Positions 1 through 4,824 of a stretch of DNA of 5,425 bases are shown here, piece by piece. Source of the DNA: CAZUZD01 sp964624465 (GTDB lineage Bacteria > Planctomycetota > Planctomycetia > Isosphaerales > Isosphaeraceae); contig CAZUZD010000395.1 of the NCBI GenBank assembly GCA_964624465.1, forward strand, positions 1 through 5,425, given 5' to 3'. Made by a program: the position numbers and the translations under genes. Positions within the stretch are counted from its first letter, which is position 1, and each line of letters begins with the position of its first letter. The notes under the pieces were generated by a model, which saw nothing but the letters and a program-made list of their open reading frames with translations, had not been told where the DNA came from and ran no database searches.

Positions 1-308
1 ACTTCGCCCAGTGCGTCGCCAAGGACCTGGCCCCCGCCGGCGTGCGGGTCAACTCCCTGAACCCGGGCATGGTCCAGACCGCGCTCAACCGCTCGGTGTA
101 CGAGGCCTGGGAGGCGAACATCCCCGAGGCCGACCGCCCCGGCTACGAGGCGTGGGCCGCCGAGAAGATCCGCAAGCTCGTGCCGCTGAACCGCTGGCAG
201 GAGCCGTCGGACATCGCCAGCATGGCCGTGTTCCTCGCCTCCGAGCGCGCCCGCAACGTCACCGGCCAGACGATCAACGTCGACGGCGGGTTCGTCATGC
301 ACTGGTGA
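1..308 (+). CDS. SDR-family oxidoreductase, C-terminal part (5' end outside window)
   Basis: The open frame enters from the left edge (first full codon at base 3) and gives about 101 residues to a TGA at 306-308. What is seen is the C-terminal third of a classical short-chain dehydrogenase/reductase. It has the strand after the active-site helix (AGVRVNSLNPG), the substrate loop after NPG, the R-W-x-E-P-x-D-I-A helix, FLASERARNVTGQ, and the closing INVDGGF motif. The Rossmann glycine motif and the Ser-Tyr-Lys triad lie upstream of the window, so coenzyme and substrate preference cannot be judged. By family, it is a cytosolic NAD(P)-dependent alcohol or ketone oxidoreductase, normally tetrameric. 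A second SDR follows in the same direction and matches it only loosely, which suggests an old duplication or two pathway steps. An internal GTG at 42 is not a credible start, because the SDR fold clearly continues upstream of it. Confidence 0.93.
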   Translation, partial: FAQCVAKDLAPAGVRVNSLNPGMVQTALNRSVYEAWEANIPEADRPGYEAWAAEKIRKLVPLNRWQEPSDIASMAVFLASERARNVTGQTINVDGGFVMHW

Positions 309-330
309 GCCCCGGCCTGAGTGCCTGGGC

Positions 331-422
331 CGGTGTGCCGTGGCCTGAGCGGAGCGTGGCCACGACGACGATCCGGAGGCCACCGCAACGTGGCCACGCT
401 CCGCTCGGGCCACCGCACACGG
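331..422. repeat. Large near-perfect stem-loop, REP/MITE-like palindromic element
   Basis: The arms 340-364 and 389-413 pair over 25 bp. The only non-Watson-Crick position is T346 against G407, which is a G-U wobble in RNA. Beyond one mismatch (339/414) the stem continues with GTGTGC (333-338) against GCACAC (415-420) and ends with a pair at 331/422. The loop is 24 nt. Each arm carries the self-palindrome CGTGGCCACG (355-364 and 389-398). The 10-mer GGCCACCGCA occurs at both 378-387 and 408-417. The element starts about 22 bp after the upstream SDR stop. No T-tract follows it, so it is not a typical intrinsic terminator, although such a stem in an mRNA 3' end could stabilise the transcript. 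It contains no credible gene. No second copy exists in this window, so its repetitive nature is an inference. Confidence 0.8.
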
Positions 423-423
423 C

Positions 424-436
424 AGAACCGGGTTCT
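424..436. repeat. 13-bp odd palindrome, operator-like dyad
   Basis: AGAACC-G-GGTTCT is an exact dyad around a single central base. It lies just outside the large stem-loop and about 110 bp upstream of the SDR start at 548. Its loop is too short to be a good RNA hairpin, so a protein-binding dyad is the more natural reading. A single 13-bp palindrome in GC-rich DNA may also be chance. Confidence 0.25.
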
Positions 437-534
437 CGTCGGACTTGACCGGGGCGGTGGGGTCGGGGACCCTGGCCCGCGGCGGGACTGGCGGGTTGGC
501 GGCGAGTCGCAGGCGATTCCGGACGACGGACAGC

Positions 535-542
535 GAGGGAGA
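535..542 (+). promoter_or_regulatory. Ribosome binding site supporting the GTG start at 548
   Basis: GAGGGAGA lies five bases before GTG 548, which is suitable Shine-Dalgarno spacing. It favours this GTG, which is also where the conserved SDR N-terminus (L-K-G-K-V-A-V-V-T-G) requires the start to be. Confidence 0.6.
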
Positions 543-547
543 CGGCG

Positions 548-1315
548 GTGCAATTCGAGCTCAAGGGCAAGGTGGCGGTGGTGACCGGGGCGGCCTCGGG
601 CATCGGGCTGGAGATCGTGCGGCTGTACCTGGAAGAGGGGGCGGCCGTCGTCGGGGTCGACCTCGACCCGAACCTGGCGCGCGCCGTCGACCAGGTCGCG
701 GGCTCGCACGCGGAGCGATTCCGCGCCGTCGTGGGTGACGTGGCGGGCGAGGCGGTGGCGATCGAGTACGTCCGCACGGCGCTGGAGGCCTTCGGGCGGC
801 TGGACGTGATGGTCAACAACGCGGGCATCGCCTGCGTGAAGCCGATCGCCGAGCACACGCCTGAGGAGTGGGACCGGGTGATGAACGTGAACGTCAAGGC
901 GCTCTACTGGTCGGCCCGCCACGTGGTGCCGGTCCTGCAGCGCCAGGGCGCGGGGCTGTTCCTGAACACCGGGTCGATCTCGTCGGTCTGCGGCATGCCG
1001 TCGCAGGGGGCGTACGGGCCCTCGAAGGGGGCGGTCATCCAGATCACCCGGCAGATGGCCATCGAGTACGGCGGCCAGGGCATCCGCTCCAACGCCGTGT
1101 GCCCGGGGACGGTGGTCACGCCGCTGCTGAACCGCTCGGCCGAGGAGTCGGGCGACCCGGCGAAGTTCCTCCAGGGCCTGGCCGACGGACACCCGATCCG
1201 TCGCGTGGCCGAGGCCGAGGAGATCGCGCAGTTCTTCCTGTTCCTGGCCTCCGACCGCGCCCGGTTCTTCAACGGCGCCATCCTCATGATCGACGGTGGC
1301 TACTCGGCCCAGTGA
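548..1315 (+). CDS. Classical SDR-family NAD(H)-type oxidoreductase, complete
   Basis: This 255-residue protein has the standard length and full motif set of classical short-chain dehydrogenases. The cofactor-binding TGAASGIG is at residues 13-20 and an acidic D38 ends strand beta-2, which in the family favours NAD(H) over NADP(H). NNAG is at 90-93, and the catalytic residues are N115, S143, Y156 and K160 (YGPSK). CPGTVVTP follows at 185-192, and the C-terminus has FLASDRA and IDGGY. The start is GTG, with GAGGGAGA just upstream. It should be a soluble cytosolic oxidoreductase acting on an alcohol/ketone pair. The 'SDR family, glucose-1-dehydrogenase/3-oxoacyl-reductase-like' group is too broad to name a substrate. 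It lies 239 bp after another SDR and 67 bp before an M32 peptidase on the same strand, so it may be co-transcribed with the peptidase. No missing residue or frameshift is seen. Confidence 0.95.
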   Translation: MQFELKGKVAVVTGAASGIGLEIVRLYLEEGAAVVGVDLDPNLARAVDQVAGSHAERFRAVVGDVAGEAVAIEYVRTALEAFGRLDVMVNNAGIACVKPIAEHTPEEWDRVMNVNVKALYWSARHVVPVLQRQGAGLFLNTGSISSVCGMPSQGAYGPSKGAVIQITRQMAIEYGGQGIRSNAVCPGTVVTPLLNRSAEESGDPAKFLQGLADGHPIRRVAEAEEIAQFFLFLASDRARFFNGAILMIDGGYSAQ

Positions 1316-1382
1316 GCGCCGCCAGGCCACGGTCGTCGGCTCCCTTTTCGACTCCGACCTCGTCCCCGAACGGATTCCAGAC

Positions 1383-2894
1383 ATGAACGCGCGCGACGCC
1401 TACGACGACCTGGTGCAACGCTCCCGCGAACGCGGCCTGCTGGGCTCGTGCCTGTCGCTGCTGGGCTGGGACGAGCAGACGTACATGCCGCGCGACGGCG
1501 CCGAGCATCGCGGCAAGATGACCGCGCTGCTGGCCGGCCTGCACCACGAGCGCGGCACGGCGCCCTCGATCGCCGACCGGCTGGCGGCGATCGAGGGCTC
1601 GGAGCTGGTGGCCGACCCGGAGTCGGTCGAGGCGGTGAACCTGCGGGAGTGGCGGCGGGCCTACGACCGGGCGACGAAGCTGCCGCGCTCGCTGGTCGAG
1701 GCGCTGGCGGAGGCGGCCACGCTCGGTCAGCAGGCGTGGTCCGAGGCCCGCCGGGCCCGCGACTTCGCGCGGTTCCGGCCCACGATGGAGCACGTCGTGC
1801 ACCTGAAGCGCCAGGAGGCCGCCTGCCTGGGCACCGGGCCCGGCGACTACGACGCCCTGCTGGACGACTACGAGCCGGGGGCGAAGGCCGCCGACCTGGC
1901 CGTGCTCTTCGGCGCCCTGCGGGCCGAGCTGGTCCCGCTGATCCGCGACATCGCCGGCGCCTCGCGCCGACCGGACGCCTCGGTGCTCGACCGCGACTAC
2001 CCGATCGACCGCCAGCGGGTGCTCTGCGAGACGGTGGCCGCCGCCGTCGGCTACGACTTCCGCCGCGGCCGGCTCGACGTGGCCGAGCACCCGTTCTGCA
2101 CCGACATGGGGCCGGGCGACTGCCGGATCACGACCCGCTACGACGCCCGCGACGCCACCGACGGCTTCTTCAGCGTCCTGCACGAGGTGGGCCACGGCCT
2201 CTACGAGCAGGGGCTCGACGCCAGCCACCACGGCACCCCGATGGGAGAATCGGTCTCGCTGGGCGTGCACGAGAGCCAGTCGCGGCTCTGGGAGAACGCC
2301 GTCGGCCGCTCGCGGTGGTTCTGGGAGTGGGCGTACCCGCTCACCCGCCGCGTCTTCCACGACGCCCTGGCCGACACCGCGCTCGACACGTTCCACTTCG
2401 CGATCAACCGCGTCGAGCCGTCCTTGATCCGGGTGCAGGCCGACGAGGTGACGTACAACCTGCACATCATCGTGCGGTTCGAGCTGGAGCACGCCCTGCT
2501 TGGCGGCGACCTGCCCGTGGGCGACCTGCCGGGCGCCTGGACCGAGAAGTACCAGGAGACCCTGGGCGTCACCCCCGCGAACGACGCCGAGGGCTGCCTC
2601 CAGGACATCCACTGGAGCGCCGGCCTGTTCGGCTACTTCCCGACCTACACCCTGGGCAACGTCTTCGCCGCCCAGCTCTTTGACGCCGCCCAGCTCGCCA
2701 TGCCCGACCTGCCGCGCGCCCTGGCCCGCGGCGAGTTCGAGGGCCTGCTGGGCTGGCTCCGCACCAACGTGCATCACCAGGGCAAGCGGTACCGCTCCGC
2801 CGACCTGATCCGCCACGTCACCGGCGGCGCGCCCGACCACCGCCCCCTCGTCGCCATGCTCCGCTCCAAGTACGGCGCCCTCTACGGCGTCTGA
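1383..2894 (+). CDS. M32 family (carboxypeptidase Taq-type) zinc metallocarboxypeptidase
   Basis: This 503-residue protein matches the usual ~500 residues of family M32, cytosolic zinc carboxypeptidases that remove C-terminal amino acids with broad specificity. Motifs appear in family order. HPF is followed by the D-x-R-[IL]-TTR-type motif at 246-253 (DCRITTRY), then the zinc-binding HEVGH at 267-271 (ligands H267 and H271, catalytic E268). The third ligand is E297 in HESQSRLWEN. IRVQADEVTYNLH spans 349-361 and the GCLQDIHWS...GYFPTY segment starts at 404. The N-terminal helix with LLGWDEQTYMP is also typical. I chose ATG 1383. A GTG at 1296 would overlap the upstream SDR by 20 bp and add 29 unrelated residues. 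No strong Shine-Dalgarno precedes 1383, so translation may be weak or coupled to the SDR ending 67 bp upstream. There is no signal peptide or membrane segment. The protein looks intact and active. Confidence 0.96.
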   Translation: MNARDAYDDLVQRSRERGLLGSCLSLLGWDEQTYMPRDGAEHRGKMTALLAGLHHERGTAPSIADRLAAIEGSELVADPESVEAVNLREWRRAYDRATKLPRSLVEALAEAATLGQQAWSEARRARDFARFRPTMEHVVHLKRQEAACLGTGPGDYDALLDDYEPGAKAADLAVLFGALRAELVPLIRDIAGASRRPDASVLDRDYPIDRQRVLCETVAAAVGYDFRRGRLDVAEHPFCTDMGPGDCRITTRYDARDATDGFFSVLHEVGHGLYEQGLDASHHGTPMGESVSLGVHESQSRLWENAVGRSRWFWEWAYPLTRRVFHDALADTALDTFHFAINRVEPSLIRVQADEVTYNLHIIVRFELEHALLGGDLPVGDLPGAWTEKYQETLGVTPANDAEGCLQDIHWSAGLFGYFPTYTLGNVFAAQLFDAAQLAMPDLPRALARGEFEGLLGWLRTNVHHQGKRYRSADLIRHVTGGAPDHRPLVAMLRSKYGALYGV

Positions 2895-2911
2895 CCCGGG
2901 CCGATTTCCCG

Positions 2912-2948
2912 GACCGTTCGATTCTCGTCGAGCGTCGATCGTCCGGTC
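2912..2948. terminator. Possible terminator hairpin downstream of the M32 gene
   Basis: GACCGTTCGAT (2912-2922) pairs with ATCGTCCGGTC (2938-2948) at 9 of 11 positions, around a 15-nt loop that contains the smaller dyad CTCG-T-CGAG (2924-2932). It begins 18 bp after the peptidase stop in a convergent intergenic region, which is a sensible place for a terminator. It lacks a T-tract on either strand, so intrinsic termination is not demonstrated. Confidence 0.35.
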
Positions 2949-2959
2949 GGATCCGCTGT

Positions 2960-2984
2960 GCGGACCAATTCGCAGACGGTCCGC
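2960..2984. repeat. 7-bp inverted repeat at the edge of the assembly gap
   Basis: GCGGACC (2960-2966) and GGTCCGC (2978-2984) form a perfect stem with an 11-nt loop, and the right arm ends exactly where the Ns begin. It may be a second terminator hairpin between convergent genes, or the structure that stopped sequencing or assembly here. Confidence 0.5.
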
Positions 2985-3084
2985 NNNNNNNNNNNNNNNN
3001 NNNNNNNNNNNNNNNNNNNNNNNNNNNNNNNNNNNNNNNNNNNNNNNNNNNNNNNNNNNNNNNNNNNNNNNNNNNNNNNNNNNN
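2985..3084. other. Assembly gap of exactly 100 Ns between contigs
   Basis: Bases 2985-3084 are all N. A run of exactly 100 is the usual placeholder for a scaffold gap of unknown length, so distances across it are not real. The 13-mer GCAGACGGTCCGC ends the left contig (2972-2984) and begins the right contig (3085-3097). This suggests that the two contig ends may simply overlap. If so, the convergent spacer between the peptidase and the minus-strand gene would be only about 100 bp, and no gene would be missing. A larger collapsed repeat is the alternative. Confidence 0.95.
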
Positions 3085-3097
3085 GCAGACGGTCCGC
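3085..3097. repeat. 13-mer copy of the sequence on the other side of the gap
   Basis: GCAGACGGTCCGC here is identical to 2972-2984. The two copies lie exactly at the two contig ends, which points to an unmerged overlap rather than a biological direct repeat. Confidence 0.8.
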
Positions 3098-3107
3098 GCA
3101 GCGGGCC

Positions 3108-3611
3108 CTACGAGATCGGAGGTTCGGCGGGGGTTGGAGGGTCGGCTCGGTGGTAGATCTGGTCGGCCCAGGGTTCCCAGCCGACGACCTCGAGGCGGTC
3201 GACCTCGGGATAGCGGCCGAACTCGGTGGGGACGAGCTCGGGCGGGCGGAAGCCGCCGGCGACGCCTCGGGGGCCGGCCCAGTAGCTCACGGCCACGTCG
3301 GCGCCGTCGACGAGCCGGACGATGCGGACCAGGGCGTCCTCGACCAGGCCGGCCTCGGGGGCCTCGGCGTCGGGGTTGCCGTCCCAGTCGGCGTGGTGGG
3401 TGTGCATGCCGGCCATCTCGACGAGCACCTCGGCGTCGCCGGTGCTCACGCCCAGGAAGCGGTCGGGATCGTACGGGTTGGCGAGCGTGATCTCGAGGTG
3501 GTCGCCCACGGGCTCGACCCGCACCCCGGCGATCCGCCGCGGCAGCAGCCGGGCCAGGGCCTGCACTGCCTCCTCCACCCGCGCGTTGAGCTGCCGCTGG
3601 TCGACCGCCAT
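3108..3611 (-). CDS. Hypothetical protein, 167 aa, family not recognised
   Basis: The frame runs from ATG at 3611 to TAG at 3108, with a strong Shine-Dalgarno (GGAGG at 3626-3622, ten bases before ATG). The protein is soluble and acidic, with no signal peptide or membrane helix. It opens with a helix (residues 2-26, QRQLNARVEEAVQALARLLP) followed by alternating short strands, suggesting a small alpha/beta fold. Visible landmarks are LANPYDPDRFLGV at 43-55, the His/Asp-rich MHTHHADWDGNPDAEAPEAG at 69-88, and a hydrophobic WEPWADQIYH near the C-terminus. The closely spaced H70, H72, H73, D75 and D77 could bind a metal, but I know no matching family. It follows the Tudor-knot membrane protein by 74 bp on the same strand, so a shared transcript is likely. 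It converges on the M32 gene across the gap. An in-frame extension upstream of the ATG has no family support and reads as antisense to GC-rich spacer. I assign no function. Confidence 0.8.
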   Translation of the reverse strand: MAVDQRQLNARVEEAVQALARLLPRRIAGVRVEPVGDHLEITLANPYDPDRFLGVSTGDAEVLVEMAGMHTHHADWDGNPDAEAPEAGLVEDALVRIVRLVDGADVAVSYWAGPRGVAGGFRPPELVPTEFGRYPEVDRLEVVGWEPWADQIYHRADPPTPAEPPIS

Positions 3612-3617
3612 GAGCGT

Positions 3618-3626
3618 CCCCCCTCC
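3618..3626 (-). promoter_or_regulatory. Strong ribosome binding site deciding the start at 3611
   Basis: On the minus strand the sequence reads GGAGGGGGG, then six bases, then ATG at 3611-3609. It sets the start of the 167-residue protein against a much longer open frame that continues upstream to 4838 without biological meaning. Confidence 0.65.
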
Positions 3627-3685
3627 CGCGACCGGCCCGGAGTCGGCACCACGCCCGACGGTCGCGGTCGGGCGGAGCGAGCGGG

Positions 3686-4159
3686 TCAGGTGTTCTCGTC
3701 GTCGTCGTAGGCGTTCAGGTCGACCTGCAACTCGGCGCGGGTGAGGGTCTCGTCCCAGCGGTCCTCCCAGCCGGGGAAGTGGACCCGGACGCGGTCCTTG
3801 CTCAGCACCTCGATGATCCGGGCCCGGTACCAGCGCCCCTGGGAGAGCCCCAGCACCCGGTCCCCCACCTCCAGCAGCTGCGACGGCCCGATCGGGATGT
3901 CCGACGGCTCGACCGGCCGGCCCTCCGGCGAGATCGGCCGCCCGACCACGACCGGCGGGGTCGGGACGATCGCCGTGGGCACCGGAGTTGGAGCCGGGGC
4001 CGGGGCCGGCCCGGGGGGCGGGGGCGTGGCGAGGGTCACGTGCACCGCCAGCGGCCGGCTCGCCAGGCGTGTGGCGGCGGCGACCAGGGCGGCCCCGAGG
4101 ATCAGGGCGGCGACGATCAGGGCCTCGGGCAGGTCGATCAGGGCGGCGCACAGCGGCAT
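3686..4159 (-). CDS. Membrane-anchored Tudor-knot/chromo-like domain protein
   Basis: This protein has 157 residues from ATG 4159, with GGGGAG about eleven bases upstream. A GTG at 4204 would add 15 Arg/Pro-rich residues and has no ribosome site. Three parts are visible. First is one hydrophobic helix at about 13-30, followed by Arg residues, which looks like a signal anchor. Second is a long Pro/Ala/Val linker at 45-92 with a PAPAPAP stretch. Third is a compact domain at 95-146: LEVGDRVL, G-R-W-Y-R-A-R-I, RVRVHFPGWEDRWDE, then LTRAEL. The G-D-x-V, W-Y-x-A-x-[VI] and V-x-[YF]-x-G-W-x-x-x-W-[DE] pattern is the Tudor-knot/chromo-barrel signature of eukaryotic chromatin readers, also present in some bacteria. 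The ligand is unknown. The tail is acidic (DDDEN). By topology the barrel is tethered to the cytoplasmic membrane on a flexible stalk. The side is not certain, because the N-terminus has few charges. Its likely operon partner is the 167-residue protein downstream. Confidence 0.82.
   Translation of the reverse strand: MPLCAALIDLPEALIVAALILGAALVAAATRLASRPLAVHVTLATPPPPGPAPAPAPTPVPTAIVPTPPVVVGRPISPEGRPVEPSDIPIGPSQLLEVGDRVLGLSQGRWYRARIIEVLSKDRVRVHFPGWEDRWDETLTRAELQVDLNAYDDDENT
3996..4024 (+). other. G-quadruplex-type motif inside the proline-rich linker code
   Basis: The plus strand has four G-runs of 4, 4, 6 and 5 (3996-3999, 4002-4005, 4013-4018, 4020-4024) separated by 2, 7 and 1 bases, which fits a four-tier G-quadruplex consensus. 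It is the template strand of the Tudor-knot gene and encodes the Pro/Ala stalk, so codon choice for proline in a GC-rich genome is a sufficient explanation. Confidence 0.4.
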
Positions 4160-4239
4160 CGGCGGACGGGCTCCCCGGGGGCGGCGGTCGGCGCGGCTCC
4201 CCACTCAGTTCTAGGGGCGCCCCGCGCGCCGGGCAAGCC

Positions 4240-4257
4240 GGGGGCGGGCCCGCCCCC
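4240..4257. repeat. 18-bp perfect GC palindrome
   Basis: The sequence is five Gs, CGGG, then the exact complement CCCG and five Cs, giving a perfect dyad with no loop. It lies about 80 bp upstream of the Tudor-knot start, with a 10-bp palindrome at 4214-4223 beside it. It could be an operator. Low complexity in a GC-rich region makes chance plausible. Confidence 0.45.
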
Positions 4258-4805
4258 CGATCGTCAGACCCCCCAGCTCTGCCAGCCCCGCGCGCAGCAA
4301 CGCCCGCGAGCCGGGCGTCGGGCCCCGGCGGTCGCTCCCGGGCCGGCCGGGGCCCGATCCGGTCTGGTGGCCCTAAGGCGATTCTCCGAATCCGCTTGTG
4401 GCGGAACCGCGAGGGCGGCTCTTGCCGGTCGGGGGGATTGGTGCGGCCGGGGTCCGGGGTTTGCTTTTGGAGGCGAGCACCTGCCGCCAGGGAGCCGTCG
4501 CGGTCCGCACCCGGGTCCTCCGGGCCGGTCGCGACCCGAGCCGCTCCCGACCGCACCGGACTGCACCGCCCCGCACCATCGCCCGGGACCGACGCGCTCC
4601 GGACGGCACGGCCCACGGCCGTGGCGTCGGCTCCGCGCCCCGGATCGGGCACCGCCCGCGTTCCTGAAATCCGCACTCCAACCCGCCTCGGAAACCGAGC
4701 GGACGGCCCGGCCCCCTCGAACCCGCGTCGCGACGATCGCCACGGGCACCCTCTCCCCGCCCCCCCGCGATCGGCCCGGTTCGCCCGAGGTGGGGGCCTG
4801 CGCCC

Positions 4806-4813
4806 GGGGAGGT
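4806..4813 (+). promoter_or_regulatory. Ribosome binding site for the gene at 4825
   Basis: GGGGAGGT ends eleven bases before ATG 4825. The spacing is slightly long but acceptable. It supports this ATG as the start, which also puts the DUF2934-like segment right at the N-terminus, as is usual for that family. Confidence 0.55.
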
Positions 4814-4824
4814 CCACGCCGACC

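Larger units (their letters stand above)
4160..4824. promoter_or_regulatory. Divergent intergenic region, ~665 bp, no credible gene
   Basis: This stretch separates the minus-strand Tudor-knot gene from the plus-strand DUF2934 gene and must hold promoters for both. I see no recognisable -35/-10 pair, but GC-rich planctomycete promoters are hard to read by eye. Open frames across it on both strands give only low-complexity Arg/Pro/Gly/Ala protein with no domain. Notable pieces are palindromes at 4214-4223 (GGGGCGCCCC), 4240-4257 and 4613-4624 (CCACGGCCGTGG). Three 10-bp units of the form C-N-GCACC at 4551-4580 are also present. The 4455-4475 stretch has a locally T-richer patch (GGTTTGCTTTTGG) that stands out from its surroundings. 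A small RNA or an unrecognised short gene cannot be excluded. Confidence 0.5.

Noticed and set aside
331..422. Large stem-loop as an intrinsic terminator or a CRISPR-type repeat
   Set aside because: There is no T-tract after the stem and only one unit, with no spacer periodicity. A palindromic repetitive element fits better.
1296..1382. Upstream GTG start giving a 532-residue M32 protein
   Set aside because: It overlaps the SDR C-terminus, and the extra 29 residues match nothing in the family. ATG 1383 gives the normal length and N-terminal helix.
143..1384. 413-codon open frame on the minus strand across both SDR genes
   Set aside because: It is antisense to two clearly conserved SDR coding frames. 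The product is Arg/Asp/His/Val-rich without a domain, as expected from stop-poor GC-rich DNA.
1284..2840. 518-codon open frame on the minus strand opposite the M32 gene
   Set aside because: The plus strand encodes a full M32 peptidase with all motifs. The antisense product has no family features, and its length follows from GC-rich codon composition.
2958..3710. Plus-strand open frame running through the Ns
   Set aside because: It depends on reading 100 unknown bases as coding and is antisense to the 167-residue gene, which has a strong ribosome site.
4373..4681. Possible small genes on either strand inside the divergent spacer
   Set aside because: The products (about 90-100 residues) are Arg/Pro/Ala-rich with no fold or motif, and no convincing ribosome site precedes them.
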